33,886 nt of DNA from Taibaiella sp. (GTDB lineage: Bacteria; Bacteroidota; Bacteroidia; Chitinophagales; Chitinophagaceae): contig JACMPD010000059.1 of the NCBI GenBank assembly GCA_014377675.1, positions 1 to 33,886 on the forward strand. Reading direction: 5' to 3'. Shown in pieces: positions 8,742 through 15,212 of the stretch. The position numbers were made by a program, and so were the translations under genes. How positions within the stretch are numbered: position 1 is the first letter of the stretch; every line of letters begins with the position of its first letter. Under the pieces are notes generated by a model. The model saw nothing but the letters and a program-made list of their open reading frames with translations. It was not told where the DNA came from and did not search any database.

Positions 8742-9380
8742 ATGCAAGACAACGACAATGATGCTTCACTTGAGGCGCTTAAAGATATAAGAAGCATAAT
8801 GGATCGTTCTTCACGGTTTGTTTCTCTAAGTGGCATGAGTGGTATATGGGCGGGGCTGACAGCATGTGCCGGCGCGGCTATTGCTTATACATGGTTGCGT
8901 AAACCTGAGTTCAGCTACATTGGTGCTCCAACAGTAGGCACGCCGGAAAATTTCGACAGTTTCACTATAAAGCTAATGTTTTTAGGGATTATGGTTTTTC
9001 TGGTAGCTTTTGCCGGAGCATTTTATTTTACGTTGAAAAAGGCCAGGAAACATAAACATACTTTATGGACCAATGCTTCAAAACAATTGATACTCCATTT
9101 ATTTTATCCATTGTTTGCCGGCGGTGTGTTCAGTGTCAGCTTTATTTATAATGGTTGTGGTATGTTTGTAGGGCCGGCTTGCCTTGCGTTTTATGGGTTA
9201 GCCCTTATCAGTGCCAGCCGCCATACATTATCGGATATCCGATACCTGGGCATGTTGGAAGTAGCTTTAGGTTGCTGCAGCCTTTTTTTACCCGGGTTTG
9301 GTTTATATTTTTGGGGTTTCGGCTTTGGTGTGCTCCATATTATATATGGCGCTATGATGTGGACAAAATATGACAAATAA
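8742..9380 (+). CDS. Multi-pass membrane protein paired with a winged-helix regulator
   Basis: The 212-residue protein has a short acidic cytosolic N-terminus (MQDNDNDASLEALKDIRSIMDRSSRF) and about five or six hydrophobic helices. These include SGIWAGLTACAGAAIAYTWL, LMFLGIMVFLVAFAGAFYF and LGCCSLFLPGFGLYFWGFGFG. No catalytic motif is recognised. Three bases separate its stop from the next ATG, which encodes a small DNA-binding protein. Pairs of a membrane protein of this kind and a MarR/ArsR-like winged helix are common in Bacteroidota, and the membrane partner may sense or sequester the regulator. That idea is an inference. Confidence 0.8.
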   Translation: MQDNDNDASLEALKDIRSIMDRSSRFVSLSGMSGIWAGLTACAGAAIAYTWLRKPEFSYIGAPTVGTPENFDSFTIKLMFLGIMVFLVAFAGAFYFTLKKARKHKHTLWTNASKQLILHLFYPLFAGGVFSVSFIYNGCGMFVGPACLAFYGLALISASRHTLSDIRYLGMLEVALGCCSLFLPGFGLYFWGFGFGVLHIIYGAMMWTKYDK

Positions 9381-9383
9381 ATA

Positions 9384-9683
9384 ATGAGCAACCCGATAGG
9401 TCAACTTAACAAGATTTTCGACAGCAGGATAAGAATTGGTATCATGAGCGCACTCATGGTAACTGAGGAAGTGAATTTTAATGAACTGAAGAATCTTATT
9501 GATGTTACCGACGGCAACCTGGCCACCCACCTCAAAACTCTGGAAGAGAACGTATACATAAAAGTACACAAAGGCTTTATTGGTAGAAAAACGAACACTA
9601 CTTATAGTATTACTACTGAAGGTCAGAAAGCGTTCAGGGCGCATCTGGATGCACTGGAGAAAATAATAAAAGGTTTGTCATAA
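9384..9683 (+). CDS. Winged-helix transcriptional regulator (HTH_34-type)
   Basis: The 99-residue protein is a single winged helix-turn-helix. It starts with NPIGQLNKIFDSRIRIGIMSAL, followed by the HTH (VNFNELKNLIDVTDGNLATHLKTLEENVYI). The wing follows (VHKGFIGRKTNTTYSITTEGQKAFRAHLDALEKII). This is the pattern of the small MarR/ArsR-like regulators of PF13601 type. There are no metal-binding cysteines and no separate ligand domain. It is co-transcribed with the upstream membrane protein. The promoter of the next gene (dgkA) overlaps its last codons, so regulation of the neighbouring lipid kinase is conceivable but not shown. Confidence 0.88.
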   Translation: MSNPIGQLNKIFDSRIRIGIMSALMVTEEVNFNELKNLIDVTDGNLATHLKTLEENVYIKVHKGFIGRKTNTTYSITTEGQKAFRAHLDALEKIIKGLS

Positions 9684-9705
9684 TTTTTTTTGCCCTATAA
9701 CTTTG
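9674..9705 (+). promoter_or_regulatory. Complete Bacteroidota promoter (-33/-7) upstream of dgkA
   Basis: TTTG at 9674-9677 and TAACTTTG at 9698-9705 are 20 bp apart, matching the Bacteroidota consensus TTTG-N19-21-TAnnTTTG. The -33 box lies inside the last codons of the winged-helix gene. The -7 box is about 30 bp from the dgkA ATG. It is the most complete promoter I found in this window. Confidence 0.75.
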
Positions 9706-9736
9706 AAATAAAAAGTACTTTTAAAATAGAAATAAA

Positions 9737-10093
9737 ATGAACAAGCTATTTCACATCCCTACCCGGCTGAAAGCATTTGGTTACGCATTAAATGGCTTAA
9801 GGGCGTTGTGGAGGGAACCACACATAAAACTGCATTGTATAGCCGGAATAGTGGCTATTGTAGCGGGGTGCATAAAAACGCTGGATCACCTACATTGGAT
9901 TGCAATTTTCATCGCAATCTCATTAGTTTGGATAGCGGAAGCGCTGAATACCGCAATAGAAAAGCTTTGTGACTTTGCCTGTAACCACCAGCTTTCGCCG
10001 GCAATTAAAAAAATTAAAGATATTTCAGCTGCTGCCGTACTCCTTGCAGCAATACTCAGCGTCAGCATAGCAATTTTCACATTCATTTTTTAA
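9737..10093 (+). CDS. dgkA: Diacylglycerol/undecaprenol kinase family protein
   Basis: This 118-residue, three-helix membrane protein belongs to the DgkA family. These enzymes phosphorylate diacylglycerol or undecaprenol with ATP in the inner membrane. The amphipathic N-terminal segment contains LNGLRALWREPHIKLH, with the family's conserved Arg and Glu. The signature EALNTAIEKLCDFACN and the following KKIKDISAAAVLLAA carry the conserved catalytic Glu/Asn and the KDxxAAAV stretch. Length and topology are normal. Which lipid is used cannot be read from the sequence. It has its own promoter and is probably co-transcribed with the DUF1361 gene 17 bp downstream. Confidence 0.92.
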   Translation: MNKLFHIPTRLKAFGYALNGLRALWREPHIKLHCIAGIVAIVAGCIKTLDHLHWIAIFIAISLVWIAEALNTAIEKLCDFACNHQLSPAIKKIKDISAAAVLLAAILSVSIAIFTFIF

Positions 10094-10110
10094 CCATAAA
10101 CAAACCAAAC

Positions 10111-10758
10111 ATGCGAATTATTAAAAAGTATCAATGGCTGCTGTTGTCCATTCTGTTTACAGCCGCATTAATCTCCATCCGTATGGTGCGCACAGACAGC
10201 CTGCATTTTCTATCTATTGAGTGGAATCTGTTCCTTGCGGCAATACCACTTTTTGTAAGTCATTTTCTGGCGAAGTCAAAGACCAGGATAAGCGGCGGAT
10301 TGTTGTTCGGTCTCTGGCTTTTATTCTTTCCTAATGCCATGTACATAATAACTGATTTGTTTCACTTGAGCGAAGGCGCCCCAATTCCACAATGGTATGA
10401 TTTATTGATATTATTTACTGCAGCGGTTAACGGAGCCGTCATGGGGCTCATCTCGTTGCAAAATGCAGAACGCTACCTCGATAAAATTATGCCACTTAAA
10501 TATGTGCCATTTGTTGTGTTCGGGCTCTTCTTACTATGTGGGTACGGTATATATCTGGGCCGTTACCGCTATTTGAACAGCTGGGATATAATTACACGGC
10601 CACGTGCACTTGCCTGGGGAGTTATTATGAACTTAAGGCATCCGCTTCGCTATGAGCAGGTATGGATGATAACCGGCCTTTTTGGCACCTGGCTTTATAT
10701 TGTATATGCATGGTTTAAAAAACTAAAGACCACTTCAGGTAACAATAATCCAAATTAA
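10111..10758 (+). CDS. DUF1361 family membrane protein
   Basis: The 215-residue integral membrane protein has about six helices. The segment LLFGLWLLFFPNAMYIITDLFHL followed by PIPQWYDLLILFTAAVNGAVMG is characteristic of DUF1361 proteins: an FPNAxYxxTDLxHL motif, then WYD. A later stretch, YGIYLGRYRYLNSWDII, is also family-like. The function of DUF1361 is unknown. It lies 17 bp after dgkA and before a hairpin, so the pair is probably a two-gene envelope unit. Confidence 0.85.
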   Translation: MRIIKKYQWLLLSILFTAALISIRMVRTDSLHFLSIEWNLFLAAIPLFVSHFLAKSKTRISGGLLFGLWLLFFPNAMYIITDLFHLSEGAPIPQWYDLLILFTAAVNGAVMGLISLQNAERYLDKIMPLKYVPFVVFGLFLLCGYGIYLGRYRYLNSWDIITRPRALAWGVIMNLRHPLRYEQVWMITGLFGTWLYIVYAWFKKLKTTSGNNNPN

Positions 10759-10787
10759 CAGCTTCTGGAATTTTTGTCCAACTCAAT

Positions 10788-10835
10788 AAAAGTCTCCGCA
10801 ATATGCAGGATAATTTGCAAATTGCAGAGACTTTT
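10788..10835 (+). terminator. Hairpin between the DUF1361 gene and the nif3-like gene
   Basis: AAAAGTCTC pairs with GAGACTTTT, and after one C/A mismatch GCAAT pairs with ATTGC, giving a 15-position stem around an 18-nt loop. It ends 11 bp before the next ATG. The T-tract is only the four Ts within the stem, so it may be a weak terminator or an RNA structure controlling initiation of the downstream gene. Confidence 0.55.
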
Positions 10836-10846
10836 AAACCAAACAG

Positions 10847-11947
10847 ATGCAGGTAAAGCAAATAACAGAAATAATAGAAACTATTGCGCCCTTAGCCTAC
10901 CAGGAAAGCTATGACAACTGCGGCATGCAGGTTGGAGATCAACATATGGAAGTAACCGGTATTCTATTAACACTTGATGTAACTGAAGATGTAGTAGACG
11001 AAGCTATAAATTCGGGGTGCAATCTGATTATAGCGCACCACCCGCTTATATTTACAGGTCTGAAGAAAATTACCGGCCGCAACTATGTAGAACGTATTGT
11101 GTTTAAAGCGATAAAAAACGATGTAGCTATTTATGCAGCGCACACTAACCTTGATAATATGCGGGAGGGTGTCAATGCTACATTTGCCGCAAAACTGGGC
11201 TTGACGAAAACACGGATACTATCACAGAGAAATGATACGCTCTCTAAATTATTCACTTACGCCCCTGCTCCCGCGGCTGATAAAGTTCGAGATGCACTGT
11301 TTTTGGCCGGTGCAGGCAGAATAGGTAATTATAAAGAGTGTAGTTTCAATATCACCGGCCAAGGAACTTTCAGGGCTGAAAAAACTGCCCAACCTGTAAT
11401 AGGCGAGGCGGGCGGCAACAGAGAACTGGTAAAAGAAGTGAAAATTGAAGTAATACTGGAAAAACATAATCAGGCGTCAGTTATCGCTGCCTTGTTTGCC
11501 GCTCATCCGTATGAAGAAGTAGCTTATGAGCTGATCCCGCTCCCCAACTATAATCAGGATATAGGCGCTGGAATGATAGGACAACTTCCGGAAGCAATGA
11601 CGGGACAGGAGTTTTTGCACTTTTTAAAGGATAAAATGAAAACAGACTGCATCAGGCATACCGCGTACACCGGCAAACCGATACAAAACGTCGCAGTTTG
11701 CGGCGGCTCCGGCAGTTTTCTGCTGAAAGACGCGCTTAGAGCAGGGGCAGATGTTTTTGTAACCGCTGATTTCAAATATCACCAGTTTTTTGATGCTGAG
11801 GGAAAAATATTGATAGCTGATATAGGACACTACGAAACCGAACAATTTACACCTGAAATATTTGCGGCGGTTTTAAACAAAAAATTACCTAATTTCGCAG
11901 TTCGTTTATCTAACGTATTAACTAATCCCGTAAAATATTTTTCCTGA
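10847..11947 (+). CDS. Nif3-like dinuclear metal centre protein
   Basis: This is a full-length (366-residue) member of the NIF3/YbgI/YqfO family, whose members form hexameric toroids with a di-metal site. Metal-ligand regions are intact: LIIAHHPLIFTGLKKI near residue 65, AAHTNLDNMREGVN near 103, and DIGHYETEQF near the C-terminus. Between them (about residues 130-230) lies the extra PII-like domain of the long forms. The family is often labelled GTP cyclohydrolase type 2 homologue, but its physiological role is not settled. The downstream zinc-ribbon gene begins one base after the stop (TGA-T-ATG), a pairing common in Bacteroidota. Confidence 0.93.
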   Translation: MQVKQITEIIETIAPLAYQESYDNCGMQVGDQHMEVTGILLTLDVTEDVVDEAINSGCNLIIAHHPLIFTGLKKITGRNYVERIVFKAIKNDVAIYAAHTNLDNMREGVNATFAAKLGLTKTRILSQRNDTLSKLFTYAPAPAADKVRDALFLAGAGRIGNYKECSFNITGQGTFRAEKTAQPVIGEAGGNRELVKEVKIEVILEKHNQASVIAALFAAHPYEEVAYELIPLPNYNQDIGAGMIGQLPEAMTGQEFLHFLKDKMKTDCIRHTAYTGKPIQNVAVCGGSGSFLLKDALRAGADVFVTADFKYHQFFDAEGKILIADIGHYETEQFTPEIFAAVLNKKLPNFAVRLSNVLTNPVKYFS

Positions 11948-11948
11948 T

Positions 11949-12704
11949 ATGGCTAATGTTAAAGACTTTTCAGTAGAAGAAAAGCTGATTGCTGTCCTTT
12001 CTTTGCAGAAAATTGATTCTAAAATTGATGTAATTCACACACTTAAAGGCGAACTGCCTATGGAAGTGAAAGACCTCGAAGATGAGATAGCAGGTCTGCA
12101 GACACGAATCAATAATATTGATACTGAAATTGCTACCATAAATACTTTTATCGACACTAAATCTGAAGCTAAAAAAGAAAGCCAGGCCCTGATAAAAAAA
12201 TATGAAAAGCAACAGGACAATGTAAAAAACAGCAGGGAGTTTGAGGCCATTAATAAAGAGATGGAAATGCAGGAACTTGAGGTAAGACTCAACGAAAAGC
12301 ATATCAAAGATGCCGGGTTTGATCTTCGTGACCGTACTAATGTACGCATTAAGACTGAAGAGAAAATTAAAGATGTAGAGGAAGCCCTGAAACTGAAACG
12401 TGACGAGCTTGAAAAAATAACTATTGATACTGACAAGGAAGAAAAACAGCTTGCCGAGAAGTCAAACGAAGCTAAAGGAAAAGTTGATCCGCGCCTGCTT
12501 ACTGCCTATGAGCGCATCCGTAAGAGTTACCGCAATGGTCTTGCAGTTGTGCCGGTGATGCGTGATTCATGTGGCGGTTGCTTTAATGTAATACCTCCGC
12601 AACGCCAGTCTGAAATAAGGCAGCACAAAAAGATTATCGTATGCGAACATTGCGGCCGTATTGTTGTTGACATTGATCTTAATGAAAAAGTAAACCAACA
12701 GTAG
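11949..12704 (+). CDS. Coiled-coil zinc-ribbon protein (HP0958/CdsZ type)
   Basis: The 251-residue protein begins with about 170 residues of charged heptad-like sequence that should form a long antiparallel coiled coil (for example LEDEIAGLQTRINNIDTEIATIN). It ends in a four-cysteine zinc ribbon with cysteine pairs in RDSCGGCFNVIPP and VCEHCGRIVV. This is the layout of PF02591-type proteins such as HP0958, which bind nucleic acid or act as chaperone-like adaptors in other bacteria. Here the partner is unknown. The one-base gap after the nif3-like gene indicates translational coupling. The gene is followed by a perfect hairpin and tandem DnaA boxes. Confidence 0.9.
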   Translation: MANVKDFSVEEKLIAVLSLQKIDSKIDVIHTLKGELPMEVKDLEDEIAGLQTRINNIDTEIATINTFIDTKSEAKKESQALIKKYEKQQDNVKNSREFEAINKEMEMQELEVRLNEKHIKDAGFDLRDRTNVRIKTEEKIKDVEEALKLKRDELEKITIDTDKEEKQLAEKSNEAKGKVDPRLLTAYERIRKSYRNGLAVVPVMRDSCGGCFNVIPPQRQSEIRQHKKIIVCEHCGRIVVDIDLNEKVNQQ

Positions 12705-12720
12705 TAAAAATACATTTCCC

Positions 12721-12754
12721 TGATTTAGAAAGAGCCTACGCTCTTTCTAAATCA
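12721..12754. repeat. Perfect 15-bp inverted repeat (hairpin)
   Basis: TGATTTAGAAAGAGC and its exact reverse complement flank a 4-nt loop, CTAC. On the plus strand the stem is followed by AAAAA, not T, so it is not a canonical Rho-independent terminator in either direction, although it can still end or stabilise the upstream transcript. It lies 5 bp before two DnaA boxes. Confidence 0.8.
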
Positions 12755-12759
12755 AAAAG

Positions 12760-12812
12760 TTATCCACACGTTATACACATAATTTTAAAATTATTAATTC
12801 AAAATAACGCGA
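12760..12812 (+). promoter_or_regulatory. Two tandem consensus DnaA boxes followed by an AT-rich tract
   Basis: TTATCCACA (12760-12768) and TTATACACA (12771-12779) both match TTATnCACA. They point the same way and are 11 bp apart start to start, about one helical turn. The next 25-30 bases are almost all A/T (TAATTTTAAAATTATTAATT), like a DNA-unwinding element. The module sits in the intergenic region after the zinc-ribbon gene and about 100 bp before the glucosaminidase gene. It could be part of a chromosomal origin or a DnaA-controlled regulatory site. I found no third strong box nearby and dnaA is not in this window, so origin function is a hypothesis. Confidence 0.55.
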
Positions 12813-12851
12813 TTTAACATGGCTTTGGTCGTTTTCCCCGCTCTATTACGC

Positions 12852-12859
12852 TACATTTG
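12852..12859 (+). promoter_or_regulatory. -7 promoter element of the glucosaminidase gene
   Basis: TACATTTG matches TAnnTTTG exactly, 21 bp before the ATG at 12881. A TTTG at 12824-12827 is 24 bp upstream, a little far for the -33 box. Confidence 0.55.
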
Positions 12860-12880
12860 CATCAATCAAACTGTACGGAC

Positions 12881-13354
12881 ATGAAGATGATAAACTGGAT
12901 TTTGAAAAGGAAGTTATTAATAATTGGTGCACTGTCATTGATTATAACGGCTAACGCTCAAAATTCAACTTACATCAATAATCATAAAAGTATTTCCACT
13001 GAACTGTCAGAACAGTATGGTATCCCATCCTCTTTAATACTTGCTGTAGCTTTGGTTGAGTCTTCTTCGGGCAACGGGAAAGCTGCCAGGAAACTTAATA
13101 ATCATTTTGGTATCGTAGGCAAAAACTCAATGAGAGAGAAAGGGTACAGAAGCAGGTATAAACAATACAAAAATGATAATGAATCTTTCTTGGATTTTTG
13201 TCGCCTGGTTTCGAATAAAAAATTCTACTCTCGCCTCAAAGACAACAATAATCCGGGCGAGTGGGTAAAAGCGCTGAGCCATGCAGGTTATTCCACACAG
13301 CCTGAATTATGGGAGAAAAAAATATTAAATACAATATCAGTAAACAGGCTGTAA
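12881..13354 (+). CDS. Secreted glucosaminidase-domain protein (peptidoglycan hydrolase)
   Basis: The ORF-track start at 12857 is a TTG inside the promoter element. The ATG at 12881 gives 157 residues starting MKMINWILKRKLL and a normal signal peptide ending near ANAQ. The mature part is a compact lysozyme-like glucosaminidase domain (FlgJ/LytG type, PF01832). It includes SEQYGIPSSLILAVALVESSSGNGKAARKLNNHFGI, whose Glu in ALVES is at the catalytic position, then RYKQYKNDNESFLDFCRLV and WVKALSHAGYSTQPELWEKKIL. No cell-wall-binding repeats are present. It should cleave peptidoglycan glycan strands in the periplasm. It precedes an SGNH/MBOAT pair that may modify an envelope polymer. Confidence 0.9.
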   Translation: MKMINWILKRKLLIIGALSLIITANAQNSTYINNHKSISTELSEQYGIPSSLILAVALVESSSGNGKAARKLNNHFGIVGKNSMREKGYRSRYKQYKNDNESFLDFCRLVSNKKFYSRLKDNNNPGEWVKALSHAGYSTQPELWEKKILNTISVNRL

Positions 13355-13361
13355 TTACCCG

Positions 13362-13369
13362 TATTTTTG
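13362..13369 (+). promoter_or_regulatory. -7 promoter element of the SGNH gene
   Basis: TATTTTTG matches TAnnTTTG, 25 bp upstream of the ATG at 13395 and just after the glucosaminidase stop. No clear -33 box is seen. Confidence 0.4.
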
Positions 13370-13394
13370 CTCTGCAAAATCTCTATTTTAATTT

Positions 13395-15194
13395 ATGAAT
13401 CAAAATAAGAATGTAGTTGTATTCACTCTTGTGTTTACATCCATTCTATTTTTATATTCTTTATCCGGTGCTGTATTTCAGGCCGGTTTTTTTGCGTGCA
13501 GCAACATCAGTATTATATCAGATGTCATAAAGATCACCGGTAAGTCTCCAGATACGATAGTCGCTGCGTCCGCAGACAGCATAGTGGAGAAACCTGCTGA
13601 CACTATTGCAAACGGGCTCCCTGAATACCCCCGTGCGACCGGCCGGTATAGTGTTGCAGGGAGAATCACTTCTTTTTATACCGATAGTACCATTGCCGCC
13701 TTACCGGCACTAATGAAAAAATTGTACGCACTAAAGAACGGAAAAAAACGAAAGGTAAGAATTGCATGGTTAGGGGACAGCATGATTGAAGGTGACCTGC
13801 TCACCCAAACTTTCAGAAAGAAAATACAGCAGCTTTTTGGCGGCTTCGGTGTGGGGTTTGTACAGGCTACATCTGTCTCAGCCCCATTCCGCACAACGGT
13901 CACTCATACCTGGAGCGGTGACTGGAAAGAAGAAAACTTCAAAACAAAAGAACTCAACAGCGCATTGTTTATTTCAGGCCATGTATTTTATACTGCTAAC
14001 GGAGCCCTGCACTTGAAAGATATGACAGTGAAGGACACAATGCAGGTACTTGAAAAAAGCCTGATTTGCGGCCCGGCTGCCAGTGGCGCCAGCATTACGG
14101 TAAATAACCTGCCCCGGCAGATATTTCCCACAAAAAGAATAAATAGAATTCTTCTAGATAGCAGCAGCAGACACGCAATTGATTTAGCAATATTTAATGA
14201 TAAGTTGCCTGTATATGGCGTGTCTATAGAACCGGCTACAGGAGTGGTGGTAGATAATTTTTCATTCAGAGGGATAACTGGACTTGAGCTTAACAAACTG
14301 GATATTAATCTGTTGCATGAGATACAGGAAGAAACACCTTACGATCTTGTGATACTTGAATATGGAGCTAACCTTATGTTCAGACCTGAAGATACTGACT
14401 ACAGCTGGTTTCAGAAACATATAATACCTGTTATTAAGAAAATAGAATCGGCTATGCCAGGAGCCGAGTTTCTTATTATCAGCACTTCAGACCGTGCTTT
14501 TAAATATGGTGATAATTGGAGCACGGCCGTTGGTATTAATAACCTTATCAAAAGCCAGGCTGAATTAGCATATACCACAAAATCATCATTTTACAATATG
14601 TATGAGAGCATGGGCGGCTATGGCACTATTGTAAAATGGGCGGAGCAAGCCCCTTCCCTAGCTAATAAGGACTACATACACCCGAACCAGCGCGGCGCGG
14701 AAGTACTGGGCAATTTGTTTTTCCAATCATTCATTAAAGACTATGAAAAAGCGCAACTCTATGTGCCTGAAGAACAATGTTTTGAAGCAACTGCATATCA
14801 GACTATATTTGATAAAAAAACAGGTTTGGAATGGTATATAGCAGAAGATAAGAATATGACCTGGAATGATGCTGTCAACTGGGTAAGTTCATTGGATATT
14901 GACAACGGCACCTGGTCAATGCCCACTACTGCCCAAGTACTAAAGTTATATGATAAAAACAGCTCAGCTGGTATTGGATATGAACGGGAAGGGAAGAAAT
15001 ATACTGCTAAAATAAATCACATATTTAATAAAATTGGTCACGGTGCCTGGGTCTGGACGAAGGAAGATATAAATGCCGAGGAGGCATATTCAGTAAATCT
15101 GAGTGAAGGATTAAAAATAGTTTCGCAGAAAAATAAAATACACTACCCTATCAGGGCTTTGGCAGTAAGACAAATAAACAAACAAAAACTATAA
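13395..15194 (+). CDS. SGNH-hydrolase-like protein fused to a DUF1566-type domain
   Basis: The 599-residue protein has one N-terminal membrane segment (VVVFTLVFTSILFLYSLSGAVF), so the bulk is probably periplasmic. After a linker (about 45-110), an SGNH/GDSL hydrolase fold begins with block I IAWLGDSMIEGD, Ser129 being the predicted nucleophile. It continues with LVILEYGANLMF (block III-like, Asn326) and block V KDYIHPNQRGAEVLG, supplying Asp426 and His429. From about 465 to 595 a second domain follows (TIFDKKTGLEWYIAED..MTWNDAVNWVSSL..WSMPTTAQVLKLYD), matching the DUF1566/Lcl C-terminal pattern. The MBOAT acyltransferase gene starts 18 bp downstream. SGNH/MBOAT pairs typically O-acetylate extracellular polysaccharides, so a role in placing or removing acetyl groups is likely. 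The polymer is unknown. Confidence 0.85.
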   Translation: MNQNKNVVVFTLVFTSILFLYSLSGAVFQAGFFACSNISIISDVIKITGKSPDTIVAASADSIVEKPADTIANGLPEYPRATGRYSVAGRITSFYTDSTIAALPALMKKLYALKNGKKRKVRIAWLGDSMIEGDLLTQTFRKKIQQLFGGFGVGFVQATSVSAPFRTTVTHTWSGDWKEENFKTKELNSALFISGHVFYTANGALHLKDMTVKDTMQVLEKSLICGPAASGASITVNNLPRQIFPTKRINRILLDSSSRHAIDLAIFNDKLPVYGVSIEPATGVVVDNFSFRGITGLELNKLDINLLHEIQEETPYDLVILEYGANLMFRPEDTDYSWFQKHIIPVIKKIESAMPGAEFLIISTSDRAFKYGDNWSTAVGINNLIKSQAELAYTTKSSFYNMYESMGGYGTIVKWAEQAPSLANKDYIHPNQRGAEVLGNLFFQSFIKDYEKAQLYVPEEQCFEATAYQTIFDKKTGLEWYIAEDKNMTWNDAVNWVSSLDIDNGTWSMPTTAQVLKLYDKNSSAGIGYEREGKKYTAKINHIFNKIGHGAWVWTKEDINAEEAYSVNLSEGLKIVSQKNKIHYPIRALAVRQINKQKL

Positions 15195-15212
15195 TTATTT
15201 TTATTTTCTCGC

